Part shown: one piece after another, positions 11,475-24,041 of the stretch
Layout of the letters: the number at the start of each line of letters is the position of its first letter
How positions within the stretch are numbered: position 1 is the first letter of the stretch
Origin: Neocallimastix lanati (nom. inval.)
Taxonomy: Eukaryota > Neocallimastigomycota > Neocallimastigomycetes > Neocallimastigales > Neocallimastigaceae
Assembly (NCBI GenBank): GCA_016946835.1
Contig: JACVTC010000042.1
Location: 326,001 to 390,000 of the forward strand
DNA: 64,000 nucleotides
Direction: 5' to 3'
Position numbers and translations under genes: made by a program
The notes under the pieces: generated by a model
Database searches by the model: none
Told to the model about the DNA's origin: nothing
Seen by the model: the letters and a program-made list of their open reading frames with translations, nothing else

Positions 11475-12761
11475 AATACATTATAATTTTATATAAACCA
11501 TTGTATATATATGGTAAAATAATAAATCATAAATATCTTGTAAATATAAGTTTTATTGTAAATCAATATTTTATAATATTTAATATTAAACAATATAACA
11601 AGTAAACTTTTTTGTCTATCAATTAATAAATGAAAAAAATATATAATGTGATTAATTAATATACTGAAAAATTATATAATTTTTTAAATATCGTAATACC
11701 TCATTACAGAATTAAATGCTTATTAAAATATAATTATATATAAATCAATTTTTAAAATTCATTTAGTATTTATGAAAATAATTTGTATTATGATTTAGTG
11801 GAGGTATTTATATTTTAATAACAAAACTTCTTATTTTTAATAAATGATTATGATAATTACAGAGAAATAATACAGTTTTACATTATTTTTAATAAATTTA
11901 ATAATAATTTATTTTTTTACTTGATTATTATTTAAATATATCAAATACAGAAAATATTAAGACATATAAAATTAATAAATAAGAAATATGTTAAAACGAA
12001 TTCATCAAATTTTTCATATTCTATTAAATTTGATAAATATGTATTAATATTAATATACATAATATTATGAATATATAATAAATAAAATTATTTAATTATG
12101 AATATTTTATTAGCGTATATAAGAATGTCCATATAAAAAATGAAAAATAATAAATTAAATGATATAGAAAACTTATTATCTTTTTACCCTACATTCGAAT
12201 ATTTTATAAAAATTGTTAAAAACAATATAAATTATATATTTTCATATTTATCATATATTTATTTTATTTATTTATTATTATATATATCATTTTATTTATT
12301 TATTTATTTATTAAAACACAATTGTTTTTAAAACTTAACCAAATTAATTATTATAATAATAATAATAATATAGTTTTATCATTTATATATTTTATTTATT
12401 TAATTATTTAATTATTTATTTATTAATTAAAACATAATTGTTTTTAAAACTTGACAAAAATGATTATAATAATTAAAAAGTATTTGTTGACTTAACCTTT
12501 CTATAAATAAATGAAAAAAATTTTAAAATTAAAATTTATTGAAAATTTATTGACTTAGCCATATTTCTATAAACATATTAAAAATTTTTAAAATTGATAT
12601 TTATTGGCTTAGCCACATTTCTATAAATATATGAAATAAAATTTTTAAAATTAAAATTAAAAAATTATTTAATAATTTTTATAAAGAAAAATCAAATTAG
12701 TAAGAAAAGAAATAATTTGATATTGTAAAATTATAATATTTAAAATAAATAATAAAATATT
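11475..12761. other. AT-rich spacer upstream of the ankyrin gene
   Basis: No gene seen. The frame at 12140-12331 is all Ile/Leu/Tyr/Phe from TTTA repeats and is not credible as a gene. The last part holds the short tandem repeat at 12481-12640. Confidence 0.6.
12481..12640 (+). repeat. Degenerate ~55-60-bp tandem repeat (about three units)
   Basis: Three imperfect copies of a unit containing TTTRTTGRCTTARCC, then TTTCTATAAA and an A-rich tail, begin near 12481, 12545 and 12600. They lie 120-280 bp upstream of the ankyrin gene start and could be in its promoter region. Confidence 0.55.
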
Positions 12762-15700
12762 ATGACTAGAGAAAGTGAAAATGAATTAGTTTTTAAAAAA
12801 AATGAAGAAATAATAAAAAATTTAGTTAAGTTGAAAGATATCAGTTCTATTAAAAAATATCTTCATGAGAAAAAATTAAATTAAAAGATTTAAAATGCCC
12901 TAAATGTGATATTCTATTAAGTTTTATTGATAACAATGCATCTATTGATATTATAAGTTATATTATTATTAACGGTAAATATATTAATTTAAATGATGAA
13001 TTTTATTATGATTTTATATTTAAAAATGGACGTAAATATGAATTAATGATATCACCATTAAAATTAGCTATTAAAAATAATAATTTTAAATTAGCAAATT
13101 ATTTAATTAAGCTTGGTGCCAATACTGAATTTTATGATTTCTTTCAATCATATAAATTATGTTATATTATTAATACAGGAAATATAGAATATTTTTTAAA
13201 TAAAGGTTATAAAATTACTTCCGATTTACTTAAAGAATTAATAGAGATTAATAAAAATGATTGTTTATGTTCTATACTGAAATATTTATCTTCACCCCTT
13301 TTTTCAAGGAATTTTACTAAAGAATATGGATTTAAACCATTATTGAGAAAATCAATTTATAAATTTTGTATTGATAATAATAATTATAATGGTTTAAGTA
13401 TTTTATATCATTTTGATCCAAGAAATAAAAAAAGAATTGCAAATGATATCTATGACATTTTATCAACGGTTGAAGAAAAGGAAAAATTTTTAAATAATAT
13501 TAAAAATGATAAAACTAAATTACTATTTAACCTTGATGAACTTTATTTCTTTCTTACTAAGGGACAGTTTTCCATTCCTCCTAAAGAAAGAAAAGAAATA
13601 GTTTTACGTTTAATTAAAAATAATAAATATAAAGAAATAAAAAAATTTATTAAAAAATATGATATTAATTTGACTAAATTGATGAGTACAAATAGGTATA
13701 ATGAGTGTATTCAATTTATTAGAAATAATATTAATGATCAAATTTCCCCTAAAATGTTAGATTTTATTATTCATCAATGTTATAAGGATACTGATATACT
13801 TTATGAAAATTTTAATATAGATGAATTTATGTTAGAAGCTTTAAAATATCATAATTTTAAATGTGCTAATTACCTAATTGAAAAATTTCCTAATTATCAA
13901 TTTGGAAATTTCTTTATGTGGTTATGTAATAGTAATTCTATTACTTCTAGAAATTTAAATTATATTTTATTAAATAGTCATAAATTTAATATAGGACAAA
14001 ATTATAATAGATTTTTTTATATCAGTGATTTATGTGGAATAAAATATAAATATTATTCTGAACTTTCTATTCATCAAAAAATATTTAAATATATTATTTT
14101 TAATAATGTATTCATATTAAAATTACTTTCTTTCTACCATGAAAAAAAGTCATTATCTTCAAAAGAAATAAAAAATATGATTTATCAAGAAAAAAATAAA
14201 ATATCAATAGATAAATCATTATATCATAATGCAATCATTTATAAAACAGATGACAGCTTATTAAATATATTATATGAAAATGATTTAAGAGATAAAAATG
14301 TTAAATTAAATGATCTTTTTGAATTATTCCAAAAACATTGTGATTTAGATGTAACTATTGATAAAATAAAAAATGGAGTATATACAATGCCTATAAATGA
14401 AGATATGATATTTCAATTAGAAAATTGTACAATGATAAGAGAAAGCATTTTCAATTTAATTGATAATCGAAATGTTACAAAATTAAAAAATTTTTTATCA
14501 AGTTATCATATTGAATTTAATGATTTAAAAAAATTTAATAATAAACATGATGATTTTCTTTGCTATGCTATAGATAGGGATAATCCATCGATGGCTATGA
14601 TCTATTTTCTTATGAAAAGTTATGATAATCATTTAAATTTTTTTATATATATTAATGAAACAAAAGAAAAGAAAGAGAATGGATCTTCCAATACTTATAA
14701 ATATTTCTGTCCACTTTCTTGTGCTTTAACTCATTCTCATTTTTCCATTGCAAAAATATTAATAAAACATGGTGCCAACATAAATCATCCTGAAATTTCT
14801 ATATTTAATATTCTTCAACAAAATCATCAATTATCTTATTCTAATATAAAATTTATGTTAAATCAAGGTTTAAAAATATATTCATATGATATATCTCAAT
14901 TACTTTGCAATCAAAAAAAATTAAATAATAGATGCGTATTAGATATTTCTTCTAATATTTATTATAATGATGATGATAATGATGATGATGATGATAATAA
15001 TAATGATGATGATAATGATGATAAAAATAGAAGACGAAAAAGGGAGAAAAAGAAAAATAATGAGAAAAGAAGTTTAAATTATGATATTATGGAATATATT
15101 TTTAAATATTTTAATTTCGATAATGCATTAATAATAAAATTTCTTAACATTTATAAAAATAAAATCATTTTATCAGATGAAGAATTAAATAATGTAATAA
15201 ATAGTGCACCAAATAGGATTAATGACTTTCCATATAATAATGCTTTTTATTGTAATGATAATATTGCCATAGAATTATTTATAAAATATGATAATTCTAA
15301 AACATCAATATTCCAAAATATAGATCAATTTTATGATTCTTTAATTACAGCAATTAAAGAAGATAATATTTTTTTTATTGAAAAAATATTTCAATCCAAT
15401 TTAATTGATTTTAGTCAATTTAATGTCAAAACTTTTTATTCTTTATTTGATCATTCTTTAAGATATATTCATCCATTATCCTATAATAACAACAATGATA
15501 ATGATAATGCTAATGATGAAGGTGATGATAACAATAATAATAAAATAGAAATGGCAGATGATGATTATGATTTGGAAAGTGTTTCTACCAACACTTCAGG
15601 ATCAGGAAATTATTATTATGTTTGTGCAATAGGAGGAAAAATGGGATGGAATGTTCTTTTTAAAATTTTAATAGAAAATAATTATATTAATTTTAAAATT

Positions 15701-16144
15701 AATGATTTTGAAACTGTTCTTTTAATCTTTTTACGAAAAAGAAGGGAATTTTTGGATATAAAATATTATATTTTAAAATCTTTTCAAAACAAAACGTTTA
15801 CTTTTGAAAATATTAATTTTTCTAATATTTTATATCATATTCTTTGTAATCGTTTATATAAAAAGTTTGATGAAATAGTTGATTTTTCTTACATTTTTAT
15901 TGAAAAAGCCTTACTTCATAAAACATTTGACTATACTAAAATTGATATGTCTAAATGTATAAGATATTTAATGACTATTGAAAAAGATTATAATTTTCTT
16001 ATACTTAAAAAATTATTAAAAGAATTAATGAAATGTCAACATTTTAATTTAGATATCACCACAAAAAATGAAATATATAGTATAATTAGTATATGTGATA
16101 ATGATGAATTAATCACCTCAGCAAAAAAAATTTTATTCAAATAA
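12762..16144 (+). CDS. Large divergent ankyrin-repeat protein (one frameshift near 12880)
   Basis: The ATG at 12762 (MTRESENELVFKKNEEI...) opens a frame that stops after 40 codons at an A-rich stretch (about 12875-12885). One missing A there would join it to the long frame that continues through 13046 to the TAA at 16144, giving about 1,126 residues. The protein has divergent ankyrin units (SPLKLAIKNNNFKLANYLIK, ALTHSHFSIAKILIKHGANI) and two acidic Asp/Asn linkers, one followed by a basic RRRKREKKK patch. There is no signal peptide. Ankyrin repeats bind proteins; the partner is unknown. I recognise this N-terminal type as a family expanded in anaerobic fungi. The frameshift could be a real mutation or a homopolymer sequencing error. 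Confidence 0.8.
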
Positions 16145-16167
16145 TTTTTTATGTTAAAGTGACAAAT

Positions 16168-16218
16168 AATAATAATAATAATATTAATAATAATAATAAT
16201 AATGAATAATAATAATAA

Positions 16219-16262
<44 letters not shown>

Positions 16263-16265
16263 TAT
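16168..16265 (+). repeat. AAT microsatellite after the ankyrin gene
   Basis: Almost uninterrupted (AAT)n with a few TGAAT variants, about 25 bp after the stop codon. The next 270 bp to 16538 are AT-rich with T-tracts at 16433-16458 and show nothing else. Confidence 0.9.
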
Positions 16266-16538
16266 TAATAAATAAATAAATAAATAATATACAATAAATT
16301 AAATTATAGTTGTAAAAGATTGTTTAAAATTACAATGTTTATTTAGATATAGAATATTTTTTTATTGAATTTCTAGTGTTATTTTTATTATATATACTAA
16401 AAAAAAGGTTAATATTATTAGAATAATATTAACTTTTTTTTTTTTTTTTTTTTTTTTTGAATTTATACCATGATTATTTATACTTTTTTTTTTTTTAATT
16501 TTAATTTTATATTTATTTATATTATTCTCAATTTTTTT

Positions 16539-16780
16539 TTATTCATCAGCTCCATGTTCAATTAAATATTTTTTTATAAATTTTAGTTTTCACTATCACA
16601 TATTTTTAAATATTAGTGATTTATTATAATTTATTATTTATATTTATATCAGCTTCTTTTTTCAATTAAATACTTTAATAAATTTTCATTTCCATTTAAA
16701 CATGTATTAAGTGTTGGTGTTAAACCATCTTCACCCTCATTAAGTTCAGCTAAATCTCTACTTAATGATTCACAACTTAG
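16539..16780 (-). pseudogene. C-terminal ankyrin-repeat remnant
   Basis: The minus strand reads LNEGEDGLTPTLNTCLNGNE followed by NLLKYLIEKR and, after a frame change, KYLIEHGADE and a TAA at 16541-16539. These are classic ankyrin units (TPL...A...GN..LVKYLIEHGAD), much closer to consensus than those of the upstream plus-strand gene. The frame is broken between the two units, and the upstream part of the gene is replaced by copia sequence at about 16780. It is the tail of a second ankyrin gene. Confidence 0.6.
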
Positions 16781-17710
16781 CAAAGAATTCTGGGAATACG
16801 TGATAGATACTGCCAATTAACATACACAATCGTATTCCCCATTCTGGCATCAACAATAAAATCCCTTATTGAAATTCTATTCAGAACCAAAATGGATTAT
16901 TCGTACTTCAAAGTCTTCGGGTGTAAGGTTTTTTTTTCCTTTGTTCCCAAGTCACAACGAAACAAAATTTGACATTATAATAATTCTCTCCCTGGTATCT
17001 TCTTGGGTTATCACCAATTAACTAATTTTAATAAAATTCTGAACATTGCCAATAATAAGATTCGTTCTCTCTCGTTCAGTCGAATTCTTCGTAGATACTC
17101 CTGGAAACTCCAAAATATCTTTCTCAGTTCCTAGAAACATCTCAAATTTTATGCCAATTTCTCGAAATCAGGGAAGGAGCAACACCTATATGTTAAAAAA
17201 GTTTAATAATTTTAATACCTTTTCTTATGGTCAGCAAAAACTTGCATCATCAAATCGTCTACAGCGATAAGATAAATTATAACAATATTTCCTCAAACAA
17301 TGAAGATAAAGCTAATGATACAACCACTAAATTAAACAAAAATAACCTCCGGGAAACTTAGCAATAAACAAAAAAACTCAAAGAACCAAATGATTTTGAT
17401 GACATCTTCAACCTACCCGACAAAGACGACTGTTTAAAAAGCCATAAATGAGGAACTTAATATGGAGAATCTTAAGGTTTTCAATACTACTAACTCCTCA
17501 CCTAGTGGTGCAAATATTATATCCTGTATGTGGGTACTAAAATATAAAAAAAAAAAAAAGACTCCGATGGGAATATCATAAAAAGAAAGGCCCTACTAGT
17601 AGCTAGAGGCTTCACTCAAAGGTATGGAATAGATTATACTCTTCACCTTTTCCCCTACACATTAAAACTAGACTCACTGTGAATTATCGTTGTGATTTCA
17701 ACTATTTTAA
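16776..17710 (+). pseudogene. Heavily decayed copia integrase-RT fragment
   Basis: Pieces of a copia pol can be followed across many stops and frame changes: KEFWEYVIDTAN, NRIPH, a GINNKIP region and VFGCKVFF of the integrase C-terminal region (16780-17000), then a linker, then the RT start (WVLKYKKKK, GNIIKRKALLVARGFTQ, 17540-17640). There are no LTRs. GC content is clearly above the local spacer. A 74-codon open stretch at 17046-17270 is only an accidental frame within it. Confidence 0.8.
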
Positions 17711-17746
17711 ATATTTTTAAAATAGTTGAAATATTCATTTATTATA

Positions 17747-19008
17747 TTAATAGATATATTTTTTGTTTAATCCTATTTGTTTGCTTCGCCAAATTCTTTG
17801 CTTTATTTCTTTATTAGGAATATAAACACTTTCACTTTTACTATCATAGGCTAAATAACCTAAATGGATAAGAATGGTTAAATTTGCATCCTTATTTTCA
17901 TATACATCATTTCTATACTCATCTATATTTATTTTTAATTTTCCTTTATTCATTAGAAGAGCTATGTCTTCCTCTTCTCCTTTTAGATTTTTAACAACAT
18001 AATCTAAAAATACTGCATCCGATTCTGTTTTAATCCAATAGTTATCAATTTTTTTAGTTTTAATGGCTTGTATTACTGAATAGGCTATAAATATATCATA
18101 CTCTTTTCTATCATTTCGATTTGTGAATAGGTATCCATTATACCAATCTTTAATCATTTTATAATTAATTGCAATTATCCTCTCTTTGTTTTCATCTATA
18201 TTTTCAATAATAGATATTTCAGTTTCATATTGATTATCTAAAATTTCTGTACTTAAATATTTTTTACATTATTCCTCAACATCATCGTTTGTAAAACCAA
18301 CATATTCATACAAATAGCTGTTTGAAGTCATTGAAAATTCATCAAAAATACCTTTAATACTTGGACTTAATCTTTCATTTTTGATAGGTAAAATTCCAGT
18401 CATAAAGGTTAAAACTATATTAGGATTATCTTTAATTAATAAAATTAAGAATATTAAATAGTCTCTCCTTGATTCAGTATCACAGCTTATATCCCGAAAA
18501 ACTAAATCCCATTCATTCATGATAAGAACAATTTTACGACAAGTACTTCTACATATTTTTTCTATAATTTCGTCAAAGTCTTCTTTTTCATCACACTCAA
18601 AATGTTTATTATACATTTTTACATCATCAATAATTGATTTTTTAATTTTTTCAATTCCATCTTTTTTATTGTTATTAAAAAAAATTTTTTCCATATCTAA
18701 TTTAATAACATTATATTTTCTAAAATCCTTATCCCAATTTTTATTTTTGAAAATATTATTTCATCAAAAACAGTATTTATTTTCAATTCATAAAAACTGT
18801 AATAAGCTACAAGCATATTGACAATCACTTTTATTTCAAATTTTCTGGGTGATATAACACAAATGAATTTCATATTTGAATTTATTCTTTCGTTTAGTTC
18901 CATTATCAAATTTGTTTTATCTACAAAATATTCATTATTTTTTATGAAATTTTTGTAGTCATAATCACCTGGATTAAAAATAATATTTCTATTTTTAAAA
19001 CAGTTATT
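17747..19008 (-). pseudogene. AAA-ATPase-like / PD-(D/E)XK nuclease-family protein (decayed)
   Basis: Reading from 19008: FNPGDYDYKNFIKNN and EYFVDKTNLI (the usual N-terminus of this family), then FICVISPRKFEIKVIVNML at the Walker A position, where the expected PRRFGK(S/T) has lost GK. A frameshift follows at about 18697. The next block (18694-18269) has a Walker B-like IVLIMNEWDLVF and MTGILPIK; a TAA at 18271-18269 follows EYVGFTNDDVEE. The same frame resumes to WYNGYLF (18157-17747) and ends early after IPNKEIKQRIW, where the family's C-terminal nuclease domain would begin. Such genes are numerous in anaerobic fungi and some bacteria (family knowledge); their role is unclear. Confidence 0.75.
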
Positions 19009-19015
19009 AATTTTT

Positions 19016-19046
<31 letters not shown>

Positions 19047-20190
19047 CTTTTAATTTTTTAATTATTATTTATTTATTTATTTATTTATTTATGTATTTAT
19101 TTATTTTAGTTATTTATTAAAATAAAAGAAATGAAAAATAAAAAATGATAAACAATTATAATAGAAAAATTTAAATATAGATAAACGTATAATATAAATA
19201 GAGATTTATGTATATATGAATATATTTATATTAAAGATAAAAAAAATATTAAAATTAATTATATGTTGTAATTACTAAAAAAATATTTAATATTAAAACC
19301 TAATGTCAGATATCATTAAAAAAAAACAAAAAAAAAACAAAAAAAAAAAAAAAGGACGAAAGGAATTGAGTTTAAAAAATAAAAATAAAAAAGGGCAGAA
19401 GGAATTGAGTCCAAAAAAAAAATAAAAAAAAAAAAATAAAAAATAAAAAATAAAAAATAAAGAAGGAAGGAACTGAGTCCAAAAAAAAAAAATTAAATAA
19501 ATAATTCTTATTAATAATAAATAAATAAAGAAGGAAGGAACTGAGTCCAAAAAAAAAAATTAAATAAATAATTCTTATTAATAATAAATAAATAAATCTT
19601 ACGAAAAGAATTTTGTATTAATTTAAAGATTTAAAAGTTTTTTTAAAGTTTATATTAAATATAGACTGATATAATTATTATAATTAATTCCAAATGCATG
19701 TATTAAGTAATATAAAATAAAATATTTTACAAAATTTTATTTTATATTACTTAATAAATAAAGAATTAATTATCTATAATTATTTATTAATTAATTATTT
19801 GATTCAACTATATAAAATTTAATGTTAAGAATAAACTATTTTTTACTAAGATATTTACTAATATCTATATCTATATTTATATAATTATTATATACTCTAA
19901 TTCATATTAATTTTTATGTCCAAATGGGTTATGATATTTATTTATTCAATTATTTATTTATTTGAAATATATATTAAAATAAAATCAGTAGAATAGAAAT
20001 AATAAATATTTAACTTTTTTTTTTTTATTTTTTATTTCTTATTTTGTATCTATATCGATATATTTATAACAAAGAATAAGGTTTTTTTTTTAATATCTAG
20101 AATGATTAATTTTGAATTTTAATTTCTAACTCCCTAACTCCTTTCACTCCATATTTAATTTAAGAACTTTTTATTTTTAGTCTTATTTTT

Positions 20191-20225
<35 letters not shown>

Positions 20226-20364
20226 TAATAAAAACATATATTCACCTATTTATCAATTATAGTTTTTTTTTGTTTTTTTTTTTTTTTACTTTTCAAATAA
20301 AAGTTAATAATTAAAAAAAATAAATAAATAAAAAAAGTATTTAGTATTAAAATAATTTTTTTAT
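19009..20364. other. AT-rich spacer with simple repeats
   Basis: T-tract at 19017-19046, TTTA repeats at 19065-19105, the tandem repeat at 19330-19600, another T-tract at 20190-20224. No gene seen. Confidence 0.6.
19330..19600 (+). repeat. Tandem repeat with AAGGAANTGAGTCC core
   Basis: Four occurrences of GGAA(C/T)TGAGTYY each followed by an A-tract. The last two belong to a near-perfect 68-bp unit (starts at 19462 and 19530) containing AATTAAATAAATAATTCTTA. An 85-codon Phe/Leu frame on the minus strand is only the translation of these A-tracts. Confidence 0.8.
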
Positions 20365-20775
20365 TTAGAAAATATCATTGATGAACTTGATTATTTTGAA
20401 TTCCACATACCAGACGAAGAGAAAGTTGGAATATTAAACCGTTCATTATCTGAAAAATATTCGATGAATCAAAGTATTCAAATTCAGGGATAATTGGAAC
20501 GAATACTCCAAAAAAAAATTTACTACTAAAGTCAATCCGGACATTATATACTCACCCAAAAAAAAGGAAGCAAAGTCCACAACTACAAATAATAAGGAAA
20601 CATTATCAACTGAGAATACAAGAAGGAAACACATTTATAATAAAAGAAATAAATCCATCAGAAGGATAAAAAAATGGAAGATGTTACCATTGTAAAAAAA
20701 TACAGACCACTACTCATATGAATGCAAATACCTAAAAAATAAATCTCATGGATGGAAAAATTCATCAATTAGTAT
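20365..20775 (+). pseudogene. Decayed copia gag fragment with zinc knuckle
   Basis: Gag-like words in order: DELDYFEFHIPDEEKVGILN and RSLSEKYS (capsid part, compare LNRALPE in copia-3), then GRCYHCKK and, after a frame change, TDHYSYECKYLKN, which together make a CX2CX4HX4C knuckle. Several stops. No LTR nearby. Confidence 0.65.
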
Positions 20776-21873
20776 TATATTTTTTTATTAATTTTTTTTA
20801 TTTATTTTTATAATAAAATAAAATAACCCCTACTACTATTAGTTTTAGTTTTAGAAGTGATAGGTAGTGGTAGTATTAGTATTAGTTTAAGTATTAGTAG
20901 TGGGGATGGGTGATGGTAGATGAAAGCTTAAAATTCTATATATTCCTTCATATATTCTTTACAGTCATCTCTTGATTAAACCCAACAACGTAAGTAAATA
21001 TTTTTAAGGTATCCCTATCTTGTTCAGGAATATCACAATTTTTTTTTCAATATATTGAAGAGGCAGGATCTTGGATATTCAAATCCTAAGCATTCCAAAC
21101 AAAGTTTTTTTGTATTTTAAAACGAATAAAAGGTCTACACATTTATTGTCTAATTTATAATTCTTGAGTATCGTAATAGATCTGATGAGCAGCTAAGGAG
21201 ATAATTCTCTATCTTTATGTATCATCAAGATCCTTAATACCAGCAATTCAAAAAAAACAACAGCAACAACTAAAATCCTGAAAAACCCTTTATTTTTATT
21301 TTTTATTTTTTTTAGTTATTATTTATTTTTAATTATGATTTTTTTTTTATAATTATTAATTATTTTATCTTAAAATATATATTTTTTTTTTAGTGAATAA
21401 AATTTTATTTATTTTGATCAAATAATTATTGATTATATAATTTAAATTTATATAAATAAATAAATAAAAAAAAACTTTTTAATCAATTATTATTCAATAA
21501 TTATTCTATCTATTTATAAATTTAAATGATATAAGTTTATCTCTATTTTTAAAGATGTTTTAATATGTATATTTATTTTTCTATTAGAATTTATATTTCT
21601 ATTATAATTATTACTTTTATTATTATAATTATTTTTTTTTTTTTTTTGATATGATTAATTAATTAGTTGGAATAACTTTTGTAAAAAAATATTTTTTTTT
21701 TTGTTTAAATTTATGAACTTTTACCTATTATTTTATTTTATACACATTTTTATTTATTTATTTATTTTTTTTTCTTTTTCTAAAAATAAGTTTGTCCTCC
21801 TCCTAAAACAAGCCTGAACATAATAAGTCAAACATATCATATTAAATTTTATAAATATATATAAAGTTTAAAA

Positions 21874-21910
<37 letters not shown>

Positions 21911-21963
21911 TAAAAATTAAAAGTATGAAAATAAAGAAATATTAACGGTCACATTAAAAAAAA
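20776..21963. other. Spacer with no clear gene
   Basis: Mostly A/T. A GC-richer patch at 20930-21250 has a minus-strand stretch (IPEQDRDTLKIFTYVVGFNQ) that could be another gag relic, but it is too short to call. TAATAA repeats at 21875-21908. Confidence 0.5.
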
Positions 21964-22274
21964 ATGAACTCAGATCAGAAAACTCAACAACTACAGGAAC
22001 TTCTTCAAAAAAACTTCAACATATAAAACAAAACCAGCAGCGAAGACAACAAAAAACCATCAAGCACAACAATGAATGATACACCCTGTTGAAGTGAACC
22101 CTCCAAATATTAAAACAAATACAATTAATAAAATTTTATATTCCAAAATATTTAAGAAACTACAAATAAAAAACTTTCAAAAATGGTATTTTAGACTTGA
22201 AATTATTTCTTGATTCTGAAGAAGAATTAAGTGATTATGTATCTAAGAATATTAAAAGATATAACCATCAACAG

Positions 22275-22323
<49 letters not shown>
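22275..22323 (+). repeat. Poly(A) run of 49
   Basis: Uninterrupted A run inside the gag-like remnant. It may be an expanded slippage tract or the trace of a short insertion with a poly(A) end. Confidence 0.95.
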
Positions 22324-22324
<1 letters not shown>

Positions 22325-22538
22325 ATTTAAAATATGTATGTACTTGTCAGGATTATAATATTGAACAGGCTTAACGAATGTACAAAAAAAATCTAATAAA
22401 TAGCTGCTCATGTGTATACTTAATGATCAAATGGATTAAAAAAAAAAGATTTTCAGAAATAAGTCCATCCAGATGATTTGAAATTGAAATAAAAATAAAG
22501 AAATTAGAAATTAAATTGAAAAAAAAAAAAAAAAAAAG

Positions 22539-22634
22539 GACGACTCTAAGCTATATTTAGATAAAATCTTGACTTATTTTTTTTTTCTTTTTAGACGACT
22601 CTAAGCTATATTTAGATAAAATCTTGACTTATTT
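22539..22634 (+). repeat. Tandem duplication, period 55 bp
   Basis: GACGACTCTAAGCTATATTT plus about 20 further bases occurs at 22539 and again at 22594 with no mismatch seen over about 41 bp; a T-tract separates the copies. Confidence 0.95.
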
Positions 22635-23289
22635 ATTTTGTAATTTTGCTTAGTTATTATATTCTTTGAAAAAAAAATATCAGAATTAAGTGAAGAAGCA
22701 AAAGCTTTATAGTCTTTAGAGGAATTAATATAAAATTCGGAATTGAATGATATCTTTATTCACATTTAGATAGTTTGAAAAGCCATTTAAAAGTATTTAA
22801 AAAAAAAAAAAAAGAAGAAGAAGACATAATAAAACTAAGTACCATAATCAAGAAAAATACAAAAGTATTTAAAAAAAAAAAAAAAAAAGGAATAGAAACC
22901 AAAGAAGTATTTCAACACCAAAAATCAAATTTAAAAGAGTGTCGTCAAAATGGGAATCTTCCATATAATTTCAATAAAGAAATCAATTTCCAGCCAAAAA
23001 AAAAAAAAAAAAAAAAAACTGTCAATTGTCATAAAACTGATAACTATTTTTTTTTTTTTAACCCATCAAATTCACCAAATAATAAGTATAGGGGAAGAAA
23101 AAAAAATAATAATAACAAATCAAAAAAAAAATAAAAATCAAAAAAAAATAAAAATAAAAATAAAAATAAAAAATAAAAATAAAAAATAAGAATAAAAAAT
23201 AAAAAAGAAAAAAAAAAAAACATTTTTAAGCAGAAAAGGTGGTTAAAGAAACTTCAGTAACTATTATATTTTCCTGTATTCACTTCAAT

Positions 23290-23575
23290 AATTATTAAAT
23301 TATTAACTATTCAATAACTATTCAATAACTATTAAATAATTACTAAATAACTAATGAATAACTAATATATATCTATTCAATAACTATTCAATATCTATTA
23401 TATAATTATTCAATAACTATTAAATAATTACTAAATAACTATTGAATAACTATTATATATCTATTCAATAAATATTATATAACTATTTAATATATATTGA
23501 ATAGTTATTTAACTATTCAATACATATTAAATAACTATTCAATAGCTATGAAATAACTATTAAATAAATTTATGA
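23290..23575 (+). repeat. Minisatellite of ~10-bp units (TATTCAATAAC)
   Basis: More than 20 imperfect units of ACTATTMAATA / ACTAAATAAT type in mixed order. The preceding 23140-23220 is an (AAAAAT)n tract. Confidence 0.85.
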
Positions 23576-23699
23576 TTTATTTAATTTAATCTTTACTACT
23601 AAAATTATTATTTTTTAATAATAATATTTTATATTTTTATTTATTGAATAGAAAATTTTTTTAATTGTTGGTGATTTTACTGATTTAAAATAATAATAA

Positions 23700-23958
23700 T
23701 ATTAGAAATTTATTAATTAATAAAATATAAAATATTAATATAAAATAATAATTATTAAAAATAATAAAAAGAAATTTATAAATTATTTTCAATTTTATGT
23801 CTTTGCATAATTTTAATTTTATCACGTTATTTTCAATCACGTTTTATTTATGTCACGAATTTGCAAATGATTTATTAATTTATTTTTATGTAATTATTAA
23901 TAAAATAATTTTTTAATAATTAAAGTTTTTATTTGTGTTTTATTTTATTATTATTTTT
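23700..23958 (-). repeat. Repeat-A, inverted truncated copy
   Basis: This sequence is the reverse complement of the first part of repeat-A at 24042. Shared landmarks are ATCACGTTATTTTC, CACGTTTTATTTATGTCACG and TTTATTTGTGTTTTAT. An internal stretch of about 75 bp is missing relative to the other copies. With 24042-24310 it forms an inverted repeat with a central gap of about 85 bp. Confidence 0.85.
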
Positions 23959-24041
23959 TAATATATTTTGTGTAATATATAAAAGGAATCACATATTACC
24001 AATGTGAATAATACAACTTAAATTAACTGATATGATATAAA

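Larger units (their letters stand above)
21964..23130 (+). pseudogene. Decayed gag-like sequence broken by long A-tracts
   Basis: Begins MNSDQKTQQLQELLQKNFNI, then NFQKWYFRLEIIS (a typical copia gag 'W.fRle' motif) and EEELSDYVSKNIKRYNHQQ. It is then interrupted by a run of 49 A (22275-22323) and further A-runs near 22519, 22800, 22870 and 23000. Near 23020 NCHKTDNY resembles a relic of a zinc knuckle. The open frames at 22775-23134 are fragments of it. Confidence is moderate for the first 300 bp and low for the rest. Confidence 0.5.

Noticed and set aside
19293..19550. Phe-rich 85-codon frame on the minus strand
   Set aside because: It is the translation of A-tracts within the 68-bp tandem repeat.
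20930..21250. Possible gene on the minus strand (IPEQDRDTLKIFTYVVGFNQ)
   Set aside because: Only about 30 coherent codons; perhaps a gag relic, but not supportable.
22950..23189. Ile/Lys-rich plus-strand frame
   Set aside because: Made of AAAAAT repeats and A-runs; no protein-like composition.
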